Source: Symmachiella dynata (GTDB taxonomy: Bacteria; Planctomycetota; Planctomycetia; Planctomycetales; Planctomycetaceae). Taken from it: a DNA stretch of 64,000 nucleotides. The notes beneath the pieces are model-generated. The model had not been told where the DNA came from. It saw nothing but the letters and a program-made list of their open reading frames with translations, and searched no databases. Positions 57,552 through 64,000 of this stretch are shown in pieces. Within the stretch, counting starts at the first letter, position 1. Each line of letters starts with the position of its first letter. The stretch lies in assembly GCF_007747995.1 (NCBI RefSeq), contig NZ_CP036276.1:4083001-4147000 (forward strand). The letters run 5' to 3'. The translations under genes were made by a program, and so were the position numbers.

Positions 57552-58550
57552 ATGACTGTTTTGGTGACGGGCGGCGCAGGGTATATCGGATCACATGCGG
57601 TCCGGAAGTTGATTCACAATGACCATCGCGTCGTCGTCGTCGACAATCTATTCCGCGGCCACCGTGCCGCTGTCCATCCCGACGCAACATTTGTGGAACT
57701 CGATCTCGCGGCAACCGACGAGTTATCCCGGATCATGCGCAAGAATGAAGTGACGGCGGTTTTGCACTTCGCGGCCTTGGCCTATGTCGGCGAATCGGTT
57801 ACCTCTCCGCTGCAATACTATCGCAACAACACCGCCGGGACGTTGAGTCTGTTAGAAGCCATGCAGGCGGCCGACGTGCACCGTTTGATCTTCAGTTCGA
57901 CCTGCGCGACGTACGGCGTGCCGGAACAGTTACCACTGAACGAGTCGACACGGCAGGTCCCCATCAATCCCTACGGTTGGTCAAAACTGTTTGTTGAGCA
58001 GATTCTCAAAGACAAGGCAGCCGCTGACCCCAAATTTGCGTGCATCGGTTTGCGGTACTTCAATGTCGCCGGTTGCGCCGATGATGGGAGTCTCGGCGAA
58101 GACCACACTCCGGAAACGCACCTGATTCCGCTCTTGCTGCAGACAGCATTGGGGCAGCGTGAATCAATCACGGTCTTTGGGAACGATTACCCCACGCCGG
58201 ACGGAACCTGCATTCGCGACTATGTGCATGTCGATGACCTCGCCGACGCGCATCTGCTGGCACTGGAGCACCTGCAACCAGGATGTGCCGAATTTCTCAA
58301 TGTGGGAATTGGCCGCGGCCATTCGGTGCGCGAGACAATTGACGCTGTGATCCGTGTCACCGGCCGCGAGGTACCGCTTGAGTACGGTGCCCGTCGTCCG
58401 GGTGATCCGCCGGAACTGTGGGCCAACGGTGATCGCATTCGTCAAGAATTCGGCTGGGAACCGAAATTTGCCAATCTGGAGGACAACGTGGCAACGGCGT
58501 GGGAATGGTTTCGAAGCCACCCTCACGGTTACGAAAAAACGGCAACTTGA
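57552..58550 (+). CDS. galE: UDP-glucose 4-epimerase
   Basis: 332 residues, extended SDR family. The NAD-binding motif GGAGYIGSH is at the N-terminus, the catalytic S and Y-x3-K are in SSTCATYGVP and NPYGWSKLF, and HFAALAYVGES is the usual GalE loop. The C-terminal half carries the substrate-binding DYPTPDGTCIRDYVHVDDLA. It interconverts UDP-glucose and UDP-galactose for exopolysaccharide or glycoprotein synthesis. A good AGGCGGG precedes the ATG. It converges on the large surface-protein gene. Confidence 0.95.
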   Translation: MTVLVTGGAGYIGSHAVRKLIHNDHRVVVVDNLFRGHRAAVHPDATFVELDLAATDELSRIMRKNEVTAVLHFAALAYVGESVTSPLQYYRNNTAGTLSLLEAMQAADVHRLIFSSTCATYGVPEQLPLNESTRQVPINPYGWSKLFVEQILKDKAAADPKFACIGLRYFNVAGCADDGSLGEDHTPETHLIPLLLQTALGQRESITVFGNDYPTPDGTCIRDYVHVDDLADAHLLALEHLQPGCAEFLNVGIGRGHSVRETIDAVIRVTGREVPLEYGARRPGDPPELWANGDRIRQEFGWEPKFANLEDNVATAWEWFRSHPHGYEKTAT

Positions 58551-58586
58551 TTCGCCGGCCAGCCAGTCTCTTGGTCGCCCCTTTGA

Positions 58587-61500
58587 TTAGCGGGAGCGGG
58601 CCAAGAGAGTGAACAGATCGTCGTCGTCATCCAACAGACGGAACTGGCCGAAAACAAAGTCGTCTCCCAAACCGGAGTCGATAAAGCTGCTGCCGAAAGC
58701 CACGATGAAATCGTTCCCGGCGAAGGTGTAGATGGTATTGAACCCGCCGTCGTCGCGAATACTATCGTCGTGCGCACCGCCGAGGATTGTGTCGTTGCCG
58801 ATACCGGTGCGGACCACGTTGCTGCCGTCTCCAACATCAATATGGTTGTGGCCCCCTAGGTCGTTGACGTGATCCTGGCCCGAGCCGGTGATGATCACAT
58901 CGTTCCCCTTGCGGACATTGATGTCGTTGTTTCCATCGCCGGCATCGATCATGTTGTTGCCGCCAAAGTCAGTGATCTTGTCATCGCCGTTACCCGACTT
59001 GACGTAATCGTCGCCGATATTGGTTTTGATTACGTTGTTGCCGTCGCCCACCGAGACGTAATTGTCCCCGCCGTAGTCGTAAACGCGATCTCGGCCGTCA
59101 CGCCCCAGGATCGTATCGTTGCCGTAGTAGGTATAGGAAACATTATTGCCGCGCCCCCCATCGAAGTAGACATCATAGTCTCCATGGTCACCGCGGAACC
59201 AATCGTCGCCCCCCATGCCCATGGCATAGATCGTACCAGGCACGGTATGCACGCCCAACGAAATCCGGTTATGGAATATTTCCACGCGATCGGTGCCGGC
59301 AAGTGTCACCACGCGGAATTCGTCGCGGGCGTTTGTGCCGGAAATGGCAAAGTCATCCCCTTGCCGTTGCGACGTCCCGATGCGAATGCGGCGTGAATAA
59401 GATGTATTCAAGCCGGTCTCGTTGCTCACCGCCGTGGCACTGATGGTGTAGGTCCCAGGTTTGTTGTAGATTTTGCTGATCGACAACCCAGAGATGCCTG
59501 TAACAACCCGCGGCTTGCTGCCATCGCCCCAATCGACGGTATAAGTGTATTGGCTGTCCGTCACGGTTCTGCCGTAAAGTTTGAGCGAAACGACTCGTCG
59601 CTGCCCGACCACCCCATCGTAATCGCCGCGAATCCGCAGCACCGCAGTGTCCTCGCCAAACACGCGTACAAGGTTGGATCGCTTGGCGCCTTCATCATCG
59701 ACCACCGTCAATCGCACGACGATATTGCTTTTTCCGTTTAAGTCGGCAGCAGTGATGTAGGGTCGTACCCCCTCGGCATCGAAGGTCCCATCGTTGCCGT
59801 AATCCCACAGATAGGTCAGCGTATTCGCAGGTTGATCGACATCGTAGCTGCCGCTGCCATCCAGCCGGATCCGATCACGATTGCCCAACACATAAGGCCC
59901 CCCGGCATCGGCAACAGGGCGGGTGTTGACGAAGGGAATGACGATAATCACCAAGCTGACAGTGGCATCAGGAGTCGTACCGACAGTCACATCGTCTACG
60001 GTGACCGTCACGTTCAAAACCGGATTCGAGTCGCTATCGAGAACCGCGCCGGCTTTCAGAAATAATTCGGCGCCAATGATCTCAAATAGATTCGCGTCCG
60101 CTCCGGTGAGCGCGAGTTCGTTGTCACCCAACGTATCATCGGTGACCACAATGTCCGCCACTTTAATGCGGAACGTCGTGTCGATTTTCTCCGGTAGACT
60201 GTCGACCGTGTTATCTAACGTGACCAGCGGCGGATCGTTCACGTCGACGATAAAAATGGAAAGCGGCACACTGTCGTCGGGCGTGCTCCCTACCGACGCG
60301 TCATCAACGTTGACGACAACGTTTAAAATGGGATTGCTGTCGTGATTTAAGATCGTGCCGGCCTTGAGGAACAGTTCATCACCAATGATCTCGAAGAGAT
60401 TCGCGTCCGCTCCTGTCAGATAAAGAACATTCACGCCCAGCCCGTCGTCGCTGACGGCGATGTCAGCGACTTTGAGGCGGAACGTCGTATCGGTATTTTC
60501 CAGGAGAGTCGTGACCGCATTGCCCAATCCGACAATCGGCGGGTTATTGACTTCAGCCAGTTGAATGGCCAAAGCTGCGGTATCGTCCGGCGTGGCTCCG
60601 ACAGTGTCATCATCGACATTAACAACGACATCCAAAACAGGATTCGAGCCGATATCAAGAACCGTGCCAGCTTTCAGGAATAGCTCATCGCCGTCGATCT
60701 CAAACAGGTCCGCGTCCGCTCCAGTCAGCGAAAGCACGTTCGTTCCCAACGGGTCATCGGTCACGACAATATCGGCCACTTTAACGCGAGACGTTGTATC
60801 GGTGTTCTCTGGCAGGATCGTGACCGTGTTTTCCAAGGCGACCATCGGCGGGTCGTTGACATCGTCGTTGACGGTAATCACCATCGCCGCACTGTCATCG
60901 GGCGTGCTGCCTACCGTGCCATCGTCGACATTGACCGCGACGTTCAGAACCGGGTTGGTGCCGCTATCAAGAACCGTGCCGGCCTTCAGGAACAATTCAT
61001 CGCCGATGATCTCGAAAAGATCTGCATCCGCTCCGGTGAGCGTCAACTCGTTGGTTCCCTCTGCATCGTCGGTAATTACGATGTCGGCCACTTTCACGCG
61101 GGAGGTGGTATCGGTCCCGTCGAACAAATCAGTGACCCTGTTCTCCAACTCGACCATCGGCGGCGCGTTGTAGAACATCGAATACCCGACAATCGGATCG
61201 GCCGTATCAGACGCCCACTCTCCGTTAGGATTCTGCGGAGTCCCATTGGCCAACTCGCCGCTCGCTTCCAAAGAAAACGAGAGATTAAGAATGCTGTCCG
61301 CGCTAATAATCGGATTGCCATCTGGATCGACCAAAAAGCCCTTGAGCGGGACCTTCATCTCCAATTCATGCCCATCCGCCGAACGCATTTGGGTGATGAT
61401 GCTTTCATAAACCGGCCCTTTGTCTTGAACGAGGATGATCTGATCTTTGACGCCTCCTCCTTCCAGCGGGACTTCTTGATAAACCCATTGCGTATAATGC

Positions 61501-62219
61501 TCGTAAACGCCTGGCCGTACATCCACGAATCCAGGCGTATAGGGACCAACGACATCTTCAGGGAGTTCACCAGTAACGTCGTCGATGTCTCCAGTGAATT
61601 CACCCGATGTCTGGTCCAGAAAAGCCTGATACAGCTCTTCCTCGTCAAGTGCGCCGTGACTCAGATAATGCCCCGTATTGAACTCGCCATCATAAAATTC
61701 GATCTCGGCGTTCATGTCGTAGCCGGAGGTTGTGGGATAATATCCACCTTGATGCAAAGGGTATCCCGTATTTACATCGTTGTCGACATCGATGGTCACG
61801 ATCACATAATACCGCCCCGCCTGCCCGCCGCCCGAAGAATCCTGCGTCCGTCCGATTACTCCCTCAGAGCGGAAGTAGAAGTACAGGTTCTCCGCATCAT
61901 GAGTGACGCGAAACTCTCGTAGATCGACGTCCGGGTGATAGACATAATCAGGCTCATCATTTTCCCCTTTGGGATCGGTGTCATGCTGGTCGTCTTGCCC
62001 GTCGGTTCCCCCGACATAGACAAGGTCGTCTTCTTCCCAGTCAGTGAAGTCCCCATCAATGATAATCGGCGGCGCCGCGGAAAGGACCAGTCGATCTTCG
62101 AGATTTTCGATCAACAGCGTTCGATTGAAGGGATTTCCTCGCCCGCTAGCTGAAAGTGCGGATGAACGATTCGTTTTAAAGAAATGTCGTGCAGCTTTAC
62201 TGTTGGCCCGTTTGGTCAT
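58587..62219 (-). CDS. Large surface protein, LEPR-XLL-like, cadherin-like/PKD/RTX-like repeats
   Basis: 1,210 residues. The N-terminus has a basic tail and LIENLEDRLVLSA, close to the planctomycete LEPR-XLL export/anchor sequence. Residues ~55-330 form a CBM9-like beta-sandwich (DGDFTDWEEDDLVYVGG, DAENLYFYFRSEG). Four cadherin-like repeats of ~103 residues follow (~350-760, each with LTGADADLFEI and ELFLKAGTVLD). Two PKD-like domains come next (PVADAGGPYVLGNRD, YTVDWGDGSKPR). The end is a Ca-binding nonapeptide-like stretch (GGDDWFRGDHGDYDVYFDGG, GDDYVKSGNGDDKITDFGG). It probably is an exported, Ca-stabilised adhesin or surface structure. No sortase or autotransporter domain is seen. Confidence 0.88.
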   Translation of the reverse strand: MTKRANSKAARHFFKTNRSSALSASGRGNPFNRTLLIENLEDRLVLSAAPPIIIDGDFTDWEEDDLVYVGGTDGQDDQHDTDPKGENDEPDYVYHPDVDLREFRVTHDAENLYFYFRSEGVIGRTQDSSGGGQAGRYYVIVTIDVDNDVNTGYPLHQGGYYPTTSGYDMNAEIEFYDGEFNTGHYLSHGALDEEELYQAFLDQTSGEFTGDIDDVTGELPEDVVGPYTPGFVDVRPGVYEHYTQWVYQEVPLEGGGVKDQIILVQDKGPVYESIITQMRSADGHELEMKVPLKGFLVDPDGNPIISADSILNLSFSLEASGELANGTPQNPNGEWASDTADPIVGYSMFYNAPPMVELENRVTDLFDGTDTTSRVKVADIVITDDAEGTNELTLTGADADLFEIIGDELFLKAGTVLDSGTNPVLNVAVNVDDGTVGSTPDDSAAMVITVNDDVNDPPMVALENTVTILPENTDTTSRVKVADIVVTDDPLGTNVLSLTGADADLFEIDGDELFLKAGTVLDIGSNPVLDVVVNVDDDTVGATPDDTAALAIQLAEVNNPPIVGLGNAVTTLLENTDTTFRLKVADIAVSDDGLGVNVLYLTGADANLFEIIGDELFLKAGTILNHDSNPILNVVVNVDDASVGSTPDDSVPLSIFIVDVNDPPLVTLDNTVDSLPEKIDTTFRIKVADIVVTDDTLGDNELALTGADANLFEIIGAELFLKAGAVLDSDSNPVLNVTVTVDDVTVGTTPDATVSLVIIVIPFVNTRPVADAGGPYVLGNRDRIRLDGSGSYDVDQPANTLTYLWDYGNDGTFDAEGVRPYITAADLNGKSNIVVRLTVVDDEGAKRSNLVRVFGEDTAVLRIRGDYDGVVGQRRVVSLKLYGRTVTDSQYTYTVDWGDGSKPRVVTGISGLSISKIYNKPGTYTISATAVSNETGLNTSYSRRIRIGTSQRQGDDFAISGTNARDEFRVVTLAGTDRVEIFHNRISLGVHTVPGTIYAMGMGGDDWFRGDHGDYDVYFDGGRGNNVSYTYYGNDTILGRDGRDRVYDYGGDNYVSVGDGNNVIKTNIGDDYVKSGNGDDKITDFGGNNMIDAGDGNNDINVRKGNDVIITGSGQDHVNDLGGHNHIDVGDGSNVVRTGIGNDTILGGAHDDSIRDDGGFNTIYTFAGNDFIVAFGSSFIDSGLGDDFVFGQFRLLDDDDDLFTLLARSR
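59930..61170 (-). repeat. Four tandem ~310-bp coding repeats
   Basis: The cadherin-like units of the surface protein repeat at the DNA level with starts near 61168, 60856, 60546 and 60236 (read on the minus strand). Each unit codes for the VKVADIV or LKVADIA, LTGADA, FLKAG and NVDD blocks. Identity is high enough that repeat-number change by recombination is plausible. Confidence 0.75.
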
Positions 62220-62287
62220 TTCCCAATCCCTCTTGGAGACGCCTTAGCGTGTTGCAGATTCCGGTGCTTGGTTTACGTTTCTCAAAT

Positions 62288-62299
62288 GTTTGCGCAAAC
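62288..62299. promoter_or_regulatory. 12-bp palindrome, possible operator
   Basis: GTTTGCGCAAAC is fully self-complementary. Its location 69 bp before the start of the large surface-protein gene is right for a repressor or activator site. The regulator is not identified. Confidence 0.35.
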
Positions 62300-62513
62300 T
62301 GCGCACAACAATCAGCAAATCAAATGACGTGGGAACGATTAATAGTCGCCCACGGAAAGCCAGCGCATCTTACCAATGCTACCGGACCGTTACCCCCGAT
62401 TCAATCGATTTGTTTGCGATTGAAGCCTTTTCTGACCGCCTGACGCGCTGCAGACACCTGACGCGAGACGCCTCGGACCGGCTCATTCATCCGCATCGGG
62501 GCCGCAAACCGAT

Positions 62514-62549
62514 CTAAAGCGTAGCCAACAGCGCGCAATCCCGCTTTAG
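62514..62549 (-). terminator. Stem-loop after the flavoprotein gene
   Basis: An 8-bp stem (CTAAAGCG with CGCTTTAG) and 20-nt loop begin 37 nt downstream of the flavoprotein stop, in the right place for a terminator. The U-tract of a classic intrinsic terminator is missing. Confidence 0.35.
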
Positions 62550-62585
62550 GAAGAATGCGCTGCCAACGCTGTGCCCTGTCCCCGA

Positions 62586-64000
62586 TTAGTTCCCAGCGGA
62601 ATCTTTTTCCGGATTAAACAGCCGGAAGGTTTTGTAGCCGCCGCTGACATTCACAACATCATATCCGGCTTGCAACAGCACCCGCGTCGCCAAGTACCCC
62701 CGCTGCCCCACTTGGCAATAGGTGGCAATCCGTCGATCAGTTGGCAATTCATCCAGCCGCGATCGCAACTCGTCAATCGAAATGTTCACCGCGTCTGGGA
62801 AATGCCCAGCTGCATACTCCTCCGCTGTGCGGACATCCAACAGCAGCGGACGTTCCTCGGGCGACTGCTCCATGAGCGTTGCGACATCAATCTGCGGATG
62901 ATCGCCGCGCAACAGTCCCGCAGCCACAAAACCCGCCATGTTCACCGGGTCCTTAGCGGAACCGTATTGTGGTGCGTAGGCGAGTTCCACTTCTTCGAGA
63001 TCAAAAACTGTCATCCCTGCCTGAATCGCGATCGCCAGTACGTCGATGCGTTTATCCACACCCGCGCCGCCGATGCCCTGCGCGCCCAGTATCCGTCCCG
63101 ATTCGGGATCGAACAGCAACTTGAGCGTCATCTGTTCGGCGCCAGGGTAGTATCCGGCGTGGTTCGCAGGATGAACATAGATCTTCCGAAATGCGATTCC
63201 GCTTCGTTGCAGCGACTTTTCCGACGCACCGGTCATGGCTGCCGTCTGATCAAACAATCCCAAGATGGCCGTTCCCTGCGTCCCGCGGTAATGCACCTCC
63301 CTGCCAAAGACATTATCAGCGGCAATGCGCCCTTGCCGATTCGCCGGACCGGCCAGTGGGATTTGAGTTGGTTCGCCGGAAACGAAGTCCTGGACCTCAA
63401 TGGCGTCGCCGACGGCATAGATGTCGGGATCGCTGGTTTGCAGAGAATCGTTCACCTGAATCCCGCCACGCGGACCGACCTCCAAACCAGCGTCGACAGC
63501 TAGCTTGTTCTCCGGTCGCACTCCAATCCCCAATGCAACCAGCTGCGCCGGTAGCGCGCGGCCGGATTTGGTATGGACGACAACTCCCGTCTCCGTCGTT
63601 TCAAATCGGTCGGCCGATTCTCCCAGCAGCAGTTTGACACCCCGGCGCGTGAGCAGTTCTGCAAGCGGCGTCGACATCTCCTTATCAAACGGCGGCAGCA
63701 CCTGATCCTGCAATTCGACAATTGTCGTGTCGATGCCAAGTTGCAACAGATTCTCAACCAACTCCAGACCGATAAACCCCGCTCCCACCACGACTGCCTG
63801 CTGGATGTTGGTATCAAGCATGGCTTTGATACGGTCGGTGTCCTGAAGATTGCGCAGCGTGAACACACCGGGCGAGTCGATCCCCGGAATCGATGGTCGC
63901 AACGGCGCAGCCCCCGGCGCCAGGATCAATTTGTCATAGGCCTCGTCGTAAATCCGCCCCGATTCCAGATCATGAATCCTTACGGTCTTTGCCTGACGGT
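62586..64000 (-). CDS. Flavoprotein disulfide reductase with C-terminal rhodanese (5' end outside window)
   Basis: At least 471 residues; the frame runs open to the window edge, so the true start and the FAD-binding GxGxxG lie outside. The visible part begins in the FAD domain (YDKLILAPGAAPLRPSIPG), then the NAD domain (AVVVGAGFIGLELVENLLQL), the second FAD strand (DIYAVGDAIEVQD) and the dimerisation domain (KSLQRSGIAFRKIYVHPANH). Residues at the C-terminus form a rhodanese domain (LLLDVRTAEEYAAGHFPDAV) with the catalytic Cys in ATYCQVGQRGY. This is the CoADR-RHD type, which acts on CoA persulfide or polysulfide using NAD(P)H. The internal TTG at 63929 is not the start. Confidence 0.88.
   Translation of the reverse strand, partial: RQAKTVRIHDLESGRIYDEAYDKLILAPGAAPLRPSIPGIDSPGVFTLRNLQDTDRIKAMLDTNIQQAVVVGAGFIGLELVENLLQLGIDTTIVELQDQVLPPFDKEMSTPLAELLTRRGVKLLLGESADRFETTETGVVVHTKSGRALPAQLVALGIGVRPENKLAVDAGLEVGPRGGIQVNDSLQTSDPDIYAVGDAIEVQDFVSGEPTQIPLAGPANRQGRIAADNVFGREVHYRGTQGTAILGLFDQTAAMTGASEKSLQRSGIAFRKIYVHPANHAGYYPGAEQMTLKLLFDPESGRILGAQGIGGAGVDKRIDVLAIAIQAGMTVFDLEEVELAYAPQYGSAKDPVNMAGFVAAGLLRGDHPQIDVATLMEQSPEERPLLLDVRTAEEYAAGHFPDAVNISIDELRSRLDELPTDRRIATYCQVGQRGYLATRVLLQAGYDVVNVSGGYKTFRLFNPEKDSAGN

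Larger units (their letters stand above)
62220..62585. other. Intergenic region with an operator-like palindrome and a stem-loop
   Basis: 366 bp without a gene. GTTTGCGCAAAC at 62288-62299 is a perfect 12-bp palindrome about 69 bp upstream of the surface-protein start. CTAAAGCG (62514-62521) pairs with CGCTTTAG (62542-62549) over a 20-nt loop, 37 nt after the flavoprotein stop, and could be a transcription terminator, although no T-run follows. Confidence 0.5.

Noticed and set aside
62571-63503. 310-codon plus-strand frame opposite the flavoprotein gene
   Set aside because: Antisense shadow; the minus-strand frame has FAD, NAD and rhodanese motifs.
1-64000. tRNA and rRNA genes
   Set aside because: No TpsiC-like GGTTCGAATCC box with matching arms and no conserved rRNA stretch was found on reading through the intergenic regions; a covariance search (tRNAscan-SE, Rfam) would be decisive.

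Overview
The window is bacterial chromosome, almost certainly from a member of the Planctomycetota (class Planctomycetia). The reasons are family content: a DUF1559 pilin-like protein ending in the H-x9-DG pattern, DUF1549/DUF1553 and DUF1501 paired proteins, a PVC-type CxxCH cytochrome with a propeller and HEAT repeats, an ECF sigma factor of the planctomycete type, very long Ser/Thr kinases with WD40 and DUF1080 domains, many EF-hand and leucine-rich repeats, and a surface protein with a LEPR-XLL-like N-terminus. No rRNA, tRNA, CRISPR array, transposase or phage gene was seen. Gene starts are often preceded by weak Shine-Dalgarno sequences.

Layout. 1-3832: the 3' part of a WD40-repeat gene and three small genes I cannot name (one exported through a Tat-like signal). 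3905-6535 (minus): a PepSY membrane protein and a DUF1559 pseudopilin, with a near-perfect 7-1-7 Fur-like palindrome upstream. 7153-12989 (plus): a MacAB-like export operon with a Cys-rich exported protein, two FtsX-type permeases, a lipoprotein with a His/Asp tail, an HlyD-type adaptor and an ABC ATPase; its cargo is probably a metal or a metal-stressed envelope component. 13006-21262 (minus): a compact nitrate assimilation operon in the order nitrate transporter, nitrite reductase fused to rubredoxin-like, Rieske and ferredoxin-reductase domains, a four-cluster Fe-S protein fused to a DmsC-like anchor, and a molybdopterin nitrate reductase. It has a good sigma-54 promoter about 300 nt upstream. 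21967-24740: a CehA/McbA-type metallohydrolase and an XRE regulator with a molybdate-type ligand domain.

24992-34192: a GT39 glycosyltransferase, a small LRR protein, an NYN-LOTUS putative RNase, a 204-bp inverted-repeat element, a PVC-type cytochrome c protein and a B12-binding radical SAM protein. 34331-43076 (minus): a probable single operon of a BlaI-type repressor, a BlaR1-type M56 protease whose sensor is a WD40 propeller, a DUF1549/DUF1553 protein, a DUF1501 protein and a multi-EF-hand protein; a palindrome that could be the BlaI operator lies 49 bp before the repressor gene. 43257-44300: a CaCA sodium/calcium antiporter.

44643-57344: a signalling and proteostasis block. A short Hsp70-like ATPase, an exported protein and an FHA-TM-trypsin-fold pseudoprotease overlap or nearly so on the minus strand. 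Divergent from them are an ECF sigma factor, a 2,368-residue Ser/Thr kinase and a 52-residue zinc-ribbon gene. 57552-64000: galE, a 1,210-residue surface protein with four cadherin-like repeats, PKD-like domains and Ca-binding glycine/aspartate repeats, and a flavoprotein disulfide reductase with a C-terminal rhodanese domain that runs off the window end.

Best candidates for something undescribed are the Hsp70/FHA-pseudoprotease/ECF/kinase block, the WD40-sensor BlaR-like operon and the two-permease metal-type exporter. All functions are inferred from motifs read by eye; no database search was run.
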